Source: Sphingomonas sp. BT-65
GTDB lineage: Bacteria > Pseudomonadota > Alphaproteobacteria > Sphingomonadales > Sphingomonadaceae
Assembly (NCBI RefSeq): GCF_026107375.2
Contig: NZ_JAPCIA010000002.1
Location: 186,001-250,000 of the forward strand
Length of the DNA stretch: 64,000 bases
Direction of reading: 5' to 3'
Positions within the stretch are counted from its first letter, which is position 1, and every line of letters begins with the position of its first letter. Of this stretch, positions 33,404 through 41,304 are shown in pieces. Made by a program: the position numbers and the translations under genes. The notes beneath the pieces were generated by a model. That model had not been told where the DNA came from. It worked only from the letters and a program-made list of their open reading frames with translations, and made no database searches.

Positions 33404-33655
33404 TCAGGGGCTGTCGGGATCGTCGTCGCCGCTTACCAGCTCGACAGCCGCCCAGATCGCCAATCCGCCCACAACGGCCAGAAGGACGAAACCAAGGGCA
33501 TTGCCTGCCGCCTCGTTGCTCGGACCGGCCGTGGTAGCGGCGCGGCCGGAGACGCCCGGGCTGTTCGCAAGGCTGAGCGACTGAGCGGAATTTGCGGCGG
33601 TTGCACCCAATAGCGCGATGCCTGCCAGCAGCGTGGCGACGGATTTATGGATCAT
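33404..33655 (-). CDS. Small exported, membrane-anchored protein with C-terminal DDPDSP
   Basis: 83 residues from ATG 33655, with GAGGAGG upstream. A signal-peptide-like N-terminus (HKSVATLLAGIALLGATAANS) is followed by AQSLSL, a low-complexity stretch, one hydrophobic segment (ALGFVLLAVVGGLAIWAAVEL) and the acidic end SGDDDPDSP. It is a paralogue of the neighbouring 83-residue gene at 33900-34151. No known domain. Location is likely the inner membrane with a periplasmic N-part; function unknown. Confidence 0.75.
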   Translation of the reverse strand: MIHKSVATLLAGIALLGATAANSAQSLSLANSPGVSGRAATTAGPSNEAAGNALGFVLLAVVGGLAIWAAVELVSGDDDPDSP

Positions 33656-33840
33656 GTGGGCCTCCTCTCGTGCGATATGGGGCGCTGTGGCCATTGCCAG
33701 CCTGTCTCGCGCCGGAAGCGGACAGCGAGAGGTAGAACCCGCCTCGGGCACAACTTGTTCCGTTTGAAGGCCATGCCGCACGCCCGAGGCATGGCGGGTC
33801 GGGCGATCCGGTTGGACGAAAACTGGAAACCCGCCTCAAC

Positions 33841-33869
33841 AAAAAATGGCGGCCGAGGCCACCATTTTC
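33841..33869 (-). terminator. Terminator after the 83-residue protein gene at 33900
   Basis: On the minus strand AAAATGG(T)GGCC pairs with GGCCGCCATTTT around TCG and is followed by TTTTTT. Confidence 0.8.
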
Positions 33870-33899
33870 CGTAATCTGTGGCGATGATCGCCGGACAGC

Positions 33900-34151
33900 T
33901 TAGGGGCTGTCGGGATCGTCGTCGTCGCTGATGATGTCGATCGCACCGGTGAGCTCGAGAACCACGAGCACGCCGATGATGCCGCCGATGATGAACAGCG
34001 GGCTGATCGCGCCAGCAGCTTCGTTCGAGTTGGACGTCGCGGTCGCAGCGCGAACATTCTTCAGGCTGAGCGACTGCGCCGCCGAGGCATGAGCGACACC
34101 GCTCAGAGCCATCGTCGAAGCTGCCACAGTGAGGGCGATCTTCTTGAACAC
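33900..34151 (-). CDS. Small exported, membrane-anchored protein, paralogue of 33404-33655
   Basis: 83 residues, exactly the length of the neighbouring paralogue. Signal-peptide-like N-terminus (FKKIALTVAASTMALSGVAHA), then AAQSLSLKN, a hydrophobic segment (LFIIGGIIGVLVVLELTGAI) and the acidic end SDDDDPDSP. The AQSLSL and DDPDSP elements are shared between the two copies while the middle has diverged. An A/T-rich 176-bp region upstream must contain the promoter. Unknown function; the tandem pair suggests related, non-identical roles. Confidence 0.75.
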   Translation of the reverse strand: MFKKIALTVAASTMALSGVAHASAAQSLSLKNVRAATATSNSNEAAGAISPLFIIGGIIGVLVVLELTGAIDIISDDDDPDSP

Positions 34152-34327
34152 GTTACTTCCCCTTCGTTGCGCAAAGGCACCGGGGAGATAGGCGGCATTC
34201 CACGATTTCGCAAGTGCAATAATTACTTCGAAATACGAAAAATCACGGAAATTGTAATGAAAAATTCACATTACTTGCAGTCGCGGGTGCAAAAAAATCG
34301 CTGCACGCGCGCGGCGCAACACGAGCC

Positions 34328-34906
34328 TCAGATCAGCGCGACCAATGCGAATCCACCGATCAGCGCCGCCAGCACGATCCAGCCGATCAGGTTGAGCCGT
34401 TCCTCGATCACCTTCTGCACCGGTTCGCCGAATTTCTTGAGCAGGAACGCGACGAGGAAGAATCGCGCGGCGCGCGTGATCGTCGCGGTGACGACGAAGA
34501 TCGGGAAGTTGAACTCGGCGAGGCCGCTGGCGATCGTGACCAGCTTGAACGGGATCGGGGTCAGCCCCTTGATCAGGATGATCGCCGCACCCCATTCGGC
34601 ATACCATTGGCGGAACTGGTCCATCTTGCCGGCCAGGCCGTAGAAGGCGATCAGCCACTGGCCGACGCTCTCGTAGAGGAAATAGCCGATCGCATAGCCG
34701 AACATGCCGCCGAGGATCGAGGCGATCGTGCAGATCGTCGCGATCCAATAGGCCTTTTCGCGCCGCGCCAGGATCATCGGCACCAGCATCACGTCGGGCG
34801 GAATCGGGAAGAAGCTCGATTCGGCGAATGACACCGCGGCCATGTAGCGGTCGGCATGACGATGACCGGCGAGCCTCAGCGTCCAGTCATACAACGCGCG
34901 GAACAT
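34328..34906 (-). CDS. YqaA/DedA-type (VTT domain) membrane protein
   Basis: 192 residues with five or so membrane segments: FPIPPDVMLVPMILARR, ATICTIASILGGMFGYAIGY, AAIILIKGLTPIPFKLVTIAS and FFLVAFLLKKFG are conserved SNARE-associated/VTT features, including the re-entrant-type GLTPIPFK motif. Relatives include YqaA and DedA, implicated in lipid flipping or membrane homeostasis. It lies 23 bp after the tRNA-Trp on the same strand and may be read through from it. The substrate is unknown. Confidence 0.88.
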   Translation of the reverse strand: MFRALYDWTLRLAGHRHADRYMAAVSFAESSFFPIPPDVMLVPMILARREKAYWIATICTIASILGGMFGYAIGYFLYESVGQWLIAFYGLAGKMDQFRQWYAEWGAAIILIKGLTPIPFKLVTIASGLAEFNFPIFVVTATITRAARFFLVAFLLKKFGEPVQKVIEERLNLIGWIVLAALIGGFALVALI

Positions 34907-34929
34907 GCGGGGGAGATCCTTGGCAAGGA

Positions 34930-35006
34930 TGGCAGGGGAGCTCGGATTCGAACCGAGGGCCTTCGGTTTTGGAGACCGACGCTCTAACCAGCTGAGCTAC
35001 ACCCCT
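34930..35006 (-). tRNA. tRNA-Trp (CCA anticodon)
   Basis: The minus-strand sequence folds as a tRNA: acceptor AGGGGTG, D-arm GCTCAGCTGGTTAGAGC, anticodon stem-loop CGGTCTCCAAAACCG with anticodon CCA, T-arm CTCGGTTCGAATCCGAG, then CTCCCCTG with the 3' CCA encoded. It lies upstream of the secE-nusG side of the cluster, its usual position in alphaproteobacteria, here separated by a membrane-protein gene and two small genes. Confidence 0.95.
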
Positions 35007-35252
35007 GTGCGGCCGCCGCTCCTAAAGTTTGCCGCGCGGGAAGGCAAGTGCAACCGAATCCTTATGTCATGCGAAATCCAACATGTATCCAACAATCGAC
35101 ACCGCGCTTGCCTTGAACGCGCGATGGCGCTAAGCGCGCCGCCTTCCACCGTTCACCGATGGAAACCTGCGGGAGCTCCGGATCATGTCCGGGGCGCATG
35201 TACCGCTAAACTTGAACCGGCCGGGGCAACCTAGCCAGCTAGAGAGTGAAAC

Positions 35253-35684
35253 ATGGCTAAGAAGATCACGGGCTATATCAAGCTCCAGGTGCCTGCGGGC
35301 GCCGCCAATCCGTCGCCGCCGATCGGCCCTGCACTGGGTCAGCGCGGCGTCAACATCATGGAATTCTGCAAAGCGTTCAACGCGGCGACCGATGGCCAGG
35401 AGAAGGGCACGCCCCTCCCCACCATCATCACCGTCTATGCCGACCGCAGCTTCTCGTTCGAGACGAAGCAGCCGCCGGCGACCTACCTCATCAAGAAGGC
35501 GGCCAACCTCAAGTCGGGCTCGAAGGAGCCGGGCAAGGTGAAGGCCGGCACGATCAAGCGCTCGGCGCTGTCGGCCATCGCCGAGACCAAGATGAAGGAT
35601 CTGAACGCGAACGACATCGACGCCGCGACCCGCATCCTCGAAGGATCGGCGCGTTCGATGGGCCTCGAAGTGGTGGAGGGCTGA
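35253..35684 (+). CDS. rplK: 50S ribosomal protein L11
   Basis: 143 residues. It has the L11 hallmarks: [37 protein letters not shown], and the C-terminal [19 protein letters not shown] with [11 protein letters not shown]11 binds the GTPase-associated region of 23S rRNA. It is followed by rplA after 2 bp. It is divergent from the nusG/secE unit, not continuous with it. The 246-bp upstream region carries the promoter. Confidence 0.98.
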   Translation: MAKKITGYIKLQVPAGAANPSPPIGPALGQRGVNIMEFCKAFNAATDGQEKGTPLPTIITVYADRSFSFETKQPPATYLIKKAANLKSGSKEPGKVKAGTIKRSALSAIAETKMKDLNANDIDAATRILEGSARSMGLEVVEG

Positions 35685-35686
35685 AC

Positions 35687-36385
35687 ATGGCGAAGCTGAC
35701 GAAGAAGGCTCAGGCCATGGCGACCGCGGTCGACCGCGAGAAGCTGTACACCGTCGACGAGGCGATCGCGCTGGCCAAGACCAACGCGACGGCGAAGTTC
35801 GACGAGACGATCGAGGTCGCGCTGAACCTCGGCGTCGATCCGCGTCACGCCGACCAGATGGTCCGCGGCGTGGTGACGCTGCCCAAGGGCACCGGCAAGA
35901 CCGTGCGCGTGGGCGTGTTCGCCAAGGGCGCCAAGGCTGACGAAGCCAGGGAAGCCGGTGCGGACGTGGTCGGCGCCGAAGACCTGCTCGAGATCGTGCA
36001 GGGCGGCAAGATCGACTTCGACCGCTGCATCGCGACCCCGGACATGATGGGCCTGGTCGGCCGTCTCGGTAAGGTGCTCGGCCCCAAGGGCCTGATGCCG
36101 AACCCGAAGCTCGGCACCGTTACCATGAACGTCGCCGAAGCGGTCAAGGCCGCCAAGGGCGGTCAGGTCGAATATCGCGTCGAGAAGGCCGGCATCATCC
36201 ACTCAGGCATCGGCAAGGCGTCGTTCCCGGCGGAGGACCTGCGCGCGAACTTCGACGCGCTGGTCGACGCGGTGGTCAAGGCCAAGCCGTCGGGCGCCAA
36301 GGGCAAGTATCTGCGCAAGGTCGCGGTCTCGTCCTCGATGGGCCCGGGCGTGAAGGTCGACGTCGCCGACGTGTCGGCCATCTAA
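35687..36385 (+). CDS. rplA: 50S ribosomal protein L1
   Basis: 232 residues, start 2 bp after rplK. Conserved L1 features: [58 protein letters not shown] and [20 protein letters not shown]1 binds 23S rRNA and represses the L11 operon mRNA. A good terminator follows at 36412, so rplJL are not co-transcribed here. Confidence 0.98.
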   Translation: MAKLTKKAQAMATAVDREKLYTVDEAIALAKTNATAKFDETIEVALNLGVDPRHADQMVRGVVTLPKGTGKTVRVGVFAKGAKADEAREAGADVVGAEDLLEIVQGGKIDFDRCIATPDMMGLVGRLGKVLGPKGLMPNPKLGTVTMNVAEAVKAAKGGQVEYRVEKAGIIHSGIGKASFPAEDLRANFDALVDAVVKAKPSGAKGKYLRKVAVSSSMGPGVKVDVADVSAI

Positions 36386-36411
36386 GCCGGCCGCGCACCG
36401 CGAAACGAATG

Positions 36412-36440
36412 AAGGGCCGGGGGCAACCCCGGCCCTTTTT
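36412..36440 (+). terminator. Terminator after rplA
   Basis: The stem AAGGGCCGGGG/CCCCGGCCCTT encloses a short GCAA-type loop and is followed by TTT. It closes the rplKA operon. Confidence 0.9.
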
Positions 36441-36442
36441 CG

Positions 36443-37066
36443 TCAACCCTCGTCCGCCCACCCATGCGCGCCGACCAGCGGGACGAAGCGCACCGCGCCC
36501 AGATCCTCGCGATCGAAGCTGTCCGCCGCCGTCCGCGTTACGCGCATCAGGCGCTGTTCCTCGATATCCCCCACTGGCATCACCAGCCGGCCGCCGATCG
36601 CGAACTGGCGGCATAGCGGCTCGGGCAGCTCGGGCCCGCCCGCGGCGACCAGGATCGCGTCGAACGGCGCACATTCGGACCAGCCGGCGGTGCCGTCGGC
36701 GGTGCGGATTTCGACATTGTCATAGCCGAGTTGCGCCATTCGCCCGCGTGCCAGCGCGGTGAGCTCGGCATGCCGGTCGATCGTGTAGACATGGCCCGCG
36801 ATCCGGCTCATCACCGCGGCGGCATAGCCCGAGCCCAGGCCGATCTCGAGCACGCGATCCCCGGGCCCGATCCGCGCCGCCTCGATCATCAGTGCGACGA
36901 TATAGGGCTGGGAGATGGTCTGCCCCGCCTCGATCGGCAGCGGCGAATCTTCATAGGCGAATTCGCGCACGGCCTCCGGGACGAACGCCTCGCGCGGCAC
37001 CTCGCGCATCGCGTCGAGCAGCGCCGGGTCGGCAATGCCGCGCCCGGCGATCTGGCGCTCGACCAT
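36443..37066 (-). CDS. pcm: Protein-L-isoaspartate O-methyltransferase
   Basis: 207 residues from ATG 37066; no better start precedes it because a TGA lies 13 codons upstream. SAM-binding motif VLEIGLGSGYAAAVMSRI, preceded by SQPYIVALMIE, and the substrate-side DGTAGWSECAPFDAILVAAG. The enzyme repairs L-isoaspartyl residues in damaged proteins. It runs towards rplA and ends 3 bp beyond that gene's terminator. A DUF3175 gene lies 26 bp upstream. Confidence 0.93.
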   Translation of the reverse strand: MVERQIAGRGIADPALLDAMREVPREAFVPEAVREFAYEDSPLPIEAGQTISQPYIVALMIEAARIGPGDRVLEIGLGSGYAAAVMSRIAGHVYTIDRHAELTALARGRMAQLGYDNVEIRTADGTAGWSECAPFDAILVAAGGPELPEPLCRQFAIGGRLVMPVGDIEEQRLMRVTRTAADSFDREDLGAVRFVPLVGAHGWADEG

Positions 37067-37092
37067 CTCTGCGCGCAGCGTCTCGGTCGCGG

Positions 37093-37374
37093 TCAGGCGC
37101 GCTCCTCCTCAAACAATGCCCGGAGCTTGTCCTTGGCTTTTTCGAGTTTGTCCCGATCAGCCTTCGACAAATTGTCGCCCGCGCGATTGATGTAGAAGGT
37201 CAGCATCCCCATCGCCGATTGCAGCACCGTTCCCTTGCGGCGCTCGTTGTGCTCGGCCGAGCGCTTGAGCGATCTGGCGATCTCCCCGGGATCATTCTTG
37301 CTGAACACGCCCTCCTCCAGGTCGAGCGCATTGGAATGCTTGGTCACCTCCTGCGACCATTTCTCCTTCGGCAT
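37093..37374 (-). CDS. DUF3175 family protein
   Basis: 93 residues. The family pattern is clear: KWSQEVTKHSNALDLEEGVF, SKNDPGEIARSLKRSAEHN and SAMGMLTFYINRAGDNL. Entirely helical and charged; no enzymatic motif. Function unknown. It lies between the plasmid-stabilisation-type small gene and pcm, all on the minus strand with spacing of 6 and 26 bp, so a three-gene operon is likely. Confidence 0.8.
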   Translation of the reverse strand: MPKEKWSQEVTKHSNALDLEEGVFSKNDPGEIARSLKRSAEHNERRKGTVLQSAMGMLTFYINRAGDNLSKADRDKLEKAKDKLRALFEEERA

Positions 37375-37380
37375 GGCATG

Positions 37381-37674
37381 TCAGCCATGACCGTGCTTGC
37401 GGCGCGTGACCCAGCCCTTGCGTGCGGCTGCCGAGCGCTGCTCGGGGGATCCGGATTTATGTGCGCGGCCGCCTCGTGAAGAAGAAACGTGCGTGTCCGG
37501 CTTTCCACGGCCTGAGCCCGACTTGTTGCCGCCGCCTGATTCCTTGTTCACCGTGGCCCAGGCTCGCCGTTCGGCCTCGTCCTTGGGAACACCGCGATCC
37601 TCATAGCCTTCCTCAATATGCTCGGCCTTGCGCTTCTGCTTGTCGGTGTATTTGTCCTTGTCACCCTGGGGCAT
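37381..37674 (-). CDS. Small basic protein of the plasmid-stabilisation-protein type
   Basis: 97 residues from ATG 37674 (GGAG seven bases upstream). N-terminal KYTDKQKRKAEHIEEGYE followed by GVPKDEAERRAWATVNKES, then a Gly/Ser/Lys-rich tail (GGGNKSGSGRG) and a basic end (KGWVTRRKHGHG). The first 55 residues resemble a group of short bacterial proteins annotated as plasmid stabilisation proteins, though direct evidence for that role is lacking. Probably nucleic-acid binding because of the basic tail. Confidence 0.65.
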   Translation of the reverse strand: MPQGDKDKYTDKQKRKAEHIEEGYEDRGVPKDEAERRAWATVNKESGGGNKSGSGRGKPDTHVSSSRGGRAHKSGSPEQRSAAARKGWVTRRKHGHG

Positions 37675-37996
37675 GATCCGTCTCCATGCGCCGCCCCGCA
37701 TGGGGCGAAGAACGAGCGGCGGCGGGCGTGGTTCAATCGGTCCCGCGAGGCGGATTTCAACTTTCCTACAGACTCTGTTCCGGCATATCTGTCCCGTCCC
37801 CTTGAAGGCCTCGAAGGCGGACGCCGGCATGAAATTGACAACCGCGCATGAAACACGTCGAAACTATCAACTTCGTCAATCGTGTTACGTTGACAACACA
37901 CCTCGCGACCGCCCTCGCCAAACGCAGTCGAATGCGCTAGGGGGCAGCGCTTACCCGCGCCTCTGCCGATTTGGCCGCGCGATCATCGTGAGCTGC
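37675..37996. promoter_or_regulatory. Divergent intergenic region
   Basis: The 322 bp between the small basic gene (minus) and the DEAD-box helicase (plus) contain no credible ORF. Two TTGACA hexamers occur, at 37835-37840 and 37890-37895. They could be -35 elements, but matching -10 boxes are weak. Confidence 0.35.
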
Positions 37997-39709
37997 ATGA
38001 CCTTTTCCAATCTCCCCACCAGCCTCGCCGAGGCGCTGGCCGCGCGCGGCTATTCCGACCTCACTCCGGTGCAGGCGGCCGTCACCGAAGACGCCGCCAA
38101 GGGCCGCGACCTGCTCGTTTCCGCCCAGACCGGTTCGGGCAAGACCGTCGCCTTCGGCCTCGCCATGGCTGACGAACTGCTGGAGGATGGCACCCTTCCC
38201 GCCCCCGGCCTGCCGCTCGCCCTCGTCATCGCGCCGACCCGCGAGCTCGCGCTTCAGGTCGCCAAGGAGCTGACCTGGCTCTACGCTGCGGCCGGCGCCC
38301 GCGTCGCGACCTGCGTCGGCGGCATGGATCCGTCGCGCGAGCGCCGCACCCTCTCCCACGGCGCGCATATCGTCGTCGGCACCCCCGGCCGCCTGCGCGA
38401 TCATGTCGAGCGCGGCGCGCTCGATCTCAGCCAGGCACGCGTCGCGGTGCTCGACGAGGCCGACGAGATGCTCGACATGGGCTTCCGCGAGGAGCTCGAG
38501 GCGCTGCTCGACGCGACCCCGGCGGAGCGCCGCACCCTCCTCTTCTCCGCGACGATGCCCAAGCCGATCGTCGCGCTCGCCAAGCGCTACCAGCGCGATG
38601 CGCACCGCATCTCGACCGTGGGAGAGGAGCGCGGCCACGGCGACATCAGCTACCAGGCGATCGCCGTCGCGCCCGCCGATATCGAGCATGCCGTGATCAA
38701 CCTGCTTCGCTTCCATGAGGCGGAGACGGCGATCCTGTTCTGCGCCACGCGCGACAATGTCCGCCACCTTCACGCCGGCTTGACCGAACGCGGATTCGCG
38801 GCGGTCGCGCTGTCGGGCGAGCACAGCCAGAATGAACGCAACGCCGCGCTCCAGGCGCTGCGCGACCGCCGTGCGCGGGTCTGCGTCGCCACCGACGTCG
38901 CTGCGCGCGGTATCGACCTGCCCACCGTGACGCTCGTCATCCATGTCGAGCTTCCGCGTGATGCCGAGACGCTGCAGCACCGCTCGGGCCGCACCGGCCG
39001 CGCCGGCAAGAAGGGCACCGCGGTGCTCATTGTGCCCTATCCGCGCCGTCGCCGCGTCGAGATGACGCTCAAGCAGGCGCGGATCGCAGCGGAATGGCTG
39101 CCAGTGCCGAGTGTCGAGGACATCCGCGCCAAGGACCGCGAGCGGCTGATGGCCAAGCTCACCGCGCCGGTCGAGGTCGAGGACGACGACCGCGAGATCG
39201 CGGAGGCACTGCTCGCCGAGAAGTCGCCGCTCGAGATCGCCGCCGCTTTGGTCCAGGCGCACCGCGCGTCGATGCCCGCGCCGGAGGAGCTGATCGATCG
39301 CGGTCCCTCCGACCAGCGCGGTCCTGTCCACCGCCCCGGCTTCGACGACACGGTGTGGTTCGCGATCAATATCGGGCGCCGCCAGAATGCCGATCCGCGC
39401 TGGATCCTGCCCCTGATCTGCCGCCGCGGCCATGTCACCAAGTCCGAGATCGGCGCGATCCGCATCGGCGCGGGCGAGACCCGTTTCCAGGTGCCGCGCG
39501 CCATCGCCGACCGTTTCGCCAAGGAGGTCGCCAAGTCCGCCGGACCGGATGACGAGGATGTCCGGATCGGCCTCGCCGACGGCCCGCCTCCGCCCGGCAC
39601 GCGCGGCGATCACCCCCCGCGCCATGGCAAACCGCGCGGCCATAGCCGGCCGGTTCATCATGCCCGTCCCGCCAAGCCCCATCACCGGGGCAAGCCGCCG
39701 AAAAAGTGA
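37997..39709 (+). CDS. DEAD-box RNA helicase with DbpA-type RNA-binding domain
   Basis: 570 residues from ATG 37997. Helicase motifs: SAQTGSGKT (I), PTRELALQ (Ia), GTPGRL (Ib), VLDEADEMLDMGF (II, DEAD), SATMP (III), CATRDNVRHL (IV), VATDVAARGIDLP (V) and HRSGRTGRAG (VI). After the core a helical segment leads to a DbpA-like RNA-recognition fold (DTVWFAINIGRRQNADPRWI, about 445-510) and a His/Pro/Arg-rich tail. This pattern matches DeaD/CsdA-type helicases that remodel rRNA or mRNA, but I do not assign a symbol. Its stop overlaps the YaiI-like gene by 4 bp. Confidence 0.9.
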   Translation: MTFSNLPTSLAEALAARGYSDLTPVQAAVTEDAAKGRDLLVSAQTGSGKTVAFGLAMADELLEDGTLPAPGLPLALVIAPTRELALQVAKELTWLYAAAGARVATCVGGMDPSRERRTLSHGAHIVVGTPGRLRDHVERGALDLSQARVAVLDEADEMLDMGFREELEALLDATPAERRTLLFSATMPKPIVALAKRYQRDAHRISTVGEERGHGDISYQAIAVAPADIEHAVINLLRFHEAETAILFCATRDNVRHLHAGLTERGFAAVALSGEHSQNERNAALQALRDRRARVCVATDVAARGIDLPTVTLVIHVELPRDAETLQHRSGRTGRAGKKGTAVLIVPYPRRRRVEMTLKQARIAAEWLPVPSVEDIRAKDRERLMAKLTAPVEVEDDDREIAEALLAEKSPLEIAAALVQAHRASMPAPEELIDRGPSDQRGPVHRPGFDDTVWFAINIGRRQNADPRWILPLICRRGHVTKSEIGAIRIGAGETRFQVPRAIADRFAKEVAKSAGPDDEDVRIGLADGPPPPGTRGDHPPRHGKPRGHSRPVHHARPAKPHHRGKPPKK

Positions 39710-40164
39710 GTGCCGTCCGCATCCTGGTCGACGCCGACGCCTGTCCGGTGAAGGACGAGGTGTACAAGGTCGCCTGGCGCCGCGCGGTGCCGGTGACGAT
39801 CGTCGCCAACGCCTTCATCCGCATTCCCGATCACCCGCTGATCGCGCGCGAGGTGGTGTCCGACGGGTTCGACGCCGCGGACGACTGGATCGCCGGGCAA
39901 GCGGGCGCGAAGACCGTGGTGGTGACCGCCGACATCCTGCTCGCCGACCGCTGCCTCAAGGCCGGCGCGACCGTGCTCGCGCCCAACGGCAAGCCGTTCA
40001 CCACCAGCTCGATCGGCGCGGCGGTCGCGACGCGCGCGATCATGGCCGATCTGCGCGCGGGCGGCGATCAGGTCGGCGGGCCGCCGCCGTTCCGCAAGGA
40101 AGACCGCTCGCGCTTCCTCTCGGCGCTCGACGAGACGCTGGTGCGCCTCGCGCGGGGTGCGTGA
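39706..40164 (+). CDS. YaiI/YqxD family (DUF188) protein
   Basis: 152 residues; GTG start overlapping the helicase stop (GTGA). It has VDADACPVKDEVYKVAWRR, with the Asp cluster of the PIN-like YaiI/YqxD fold, VVTADILLADRCLKAGA and ITMADLR-like IMADLRAGG. Function unproven; a nuclease-like fold is suggested. Overlap with a helicase gene hints at RNA-related work. Confidence in family high. Confidence 0.88.
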   Translation: MSAVRILVDADACPVKDEVYKVAWRRAVPVTIVANAFIRIPDHPLIAREVVSDGFDAADDWIAGQAGAKTVVVTADILLADRCLKAGATVLAPNGKPFTTSSIGAAVATRAIMADLRAGGDQVGGPPPFRKEDRSRFLSALDETLVRLARGA

Positions 40165-40229
40165 CGAGAACGCATTCGTCCTCGTTACGAATCCGTGATA
40201 ATCCTGCGCCACCCATTTCGGAGGCAAGC

Positions 40230-41051
40230 ATGACCGAAGAGCGGATCACTCACCCCGACGGCACCGGCATCAACCTGCACAGCTGGCCCGCGACCGGCAC
40301 GCCCCGCGCGGTGATGGTGCTGCAGCACGGGTTCAACGCGCATGGCGTCCACCTCGCCTGGGCAGCCGGGCAGTTCGCCGCTGCGGGCTTCGCCTGCTAC
40401 GCGGTCGACCTGCGCGGCCGCGGCAAGTCGGACGGCGAGCGCTTCTTCGTCGACGATTTCGACAAATATCTGTCCGATCTCCAGCTCGCCTTCGATCGCG
40501 CCCGCGCCGATCACCCCGGCCTGCCCGTCTTTCTGATCGGCCACAGCGCGGGCGGCGTGATCGCGACCAGCTACGCGCTGCGCCACCAGAGCGAGCTCAA
40601 GGGGCTGATCTGCCACAGCTTCGCCTTCCGCGTGCCCGCCCCGCGGCTCGTGCTCAACCTGTTGCAATGGCTGAGCGGCCCCTTCCCGCGTTTGAAGGTG
40701 CTCAAGCTCAAGAACGAGGATTTCTCGCGCGACCCGGCCTGGGTGGCGATGATGAACGCCGATCCGCTGATCGCCGATGAGAACCAGCCCGCCAAGACCG
40801 TGGGCGAGATGTGGAAGGCGGACAAGACGCTCGAAGTCTCCTTCGGACGGCTCACCCTCCCGGTGCTGATCATCCACGGGACACAGGATCACGCGACACT
40901 CCCCGCCGGCAGCCAGTTCTTCTTCGACAATGCCGGATCGGCCGACAAGACGCTCAAGCTCTACGAGGGGCATTATCACGACCTGCTCGCCGATACCGGC
41001 AAGGAAGAGGTGATGGCCGACCTCCGCGCCTGGCTCGACGCGCGGCTCTGA
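40230..41051 (+). CDS. Alpha/beta hydrolase, monoacylglycerol-lipase type
   Basis: 273 residues; ATG with GGAGG six bases upstream. Oxyanion region QHGFNAHG, nucleophile elbow GHSAGG (Ser near 105), acid Asp in HGTQDHATLPAG, and catalytic His in YEGHYHDLLAD. The layout follows serine-aminopeptidase (Hydrolase_4) lipases that cleave monoacylglycerols or lysophospholipids. No signal peptide. It stands 65 bp after the YaiI gene. Substrate inferred from family only. Confidence 0.87.
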   Translation: MTEERITHPDGTGINLHSWPATGTPRAVMVLQHGFNAHGVHLAWAAGQFAAAGFACYAVDLRGRGKSDGERFFVDDFDKYLSDLQLAFDRARADHPGLPVFLIGHSAGGVIATSYALRHQSELKGLICHSFAFRVPAPRLVLNLLQWLSGPFPRLKVLKLKNEDFSRDPAWVAMMNADPLIADENQPAKTVGEMWKADKTLEVSFGRLTLPVLIIHGTQDHATLPAGSQFFFDNAGSADKTLKLYEGHYHDLLADTGKEEVMADLRAWLDARL

Positions 41052-41079
41052 AACCGGGCATTGACGAGGGCGGCCTGCG

Positions 41080-41235
41080 GGCACCGCCTATGCGATCTGG
41101 ACCGGGCTCGGCGCGGTTGGCGTGATCCTTGCCGGGATCATGTTCTTCGGCGACCGCGTGTCGCCGCTGCAGGCCGGATTCATGGCGCTGATTGTTATCG
41201 GAGTCGTGGGAACAAAAGCTTTCGCTCCGGCTTGA
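41080..41235 (+). pseudogene. Remnant of an SMR (EmrE/SugE-type) multidrug transporter
   Basis: Translated from 41080, the DNA gives GTAYAIWTGLGAVGVILAGI, then MFFGDRVSPLQAGF and ALIVIGVVGTKAFAPA, then TGA. This matches the C-terminal half of small multidrug resistance proteins (about 105 residues when whole). In the same frame a TGA at 41062 and no start codon precede it, so the first half is lost. The fragment lies between the hydrolase and an L,D-transpeptidase. Confidence 0.7.
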
Positions 41236-41304
41236 GCATCGCGGCCGCGAATGGGTGACTTTCACGCACGCGGCCTTTATCATTGGCCTTCGGTGAAAGG
41301 GATA

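Noticed and set aside
39432..40229. Upstream extension of the alpha/beta hydrolase frame
   Set aside because: The frame is open by chance; GGAGG-ATG at 40230 gives the normal hydrolase start.
41061..41258. 65-residue ORF in the SMR remnant region
   Set aside because: Different frame from the SMR-like sequence and Arg-rich; a shadow.
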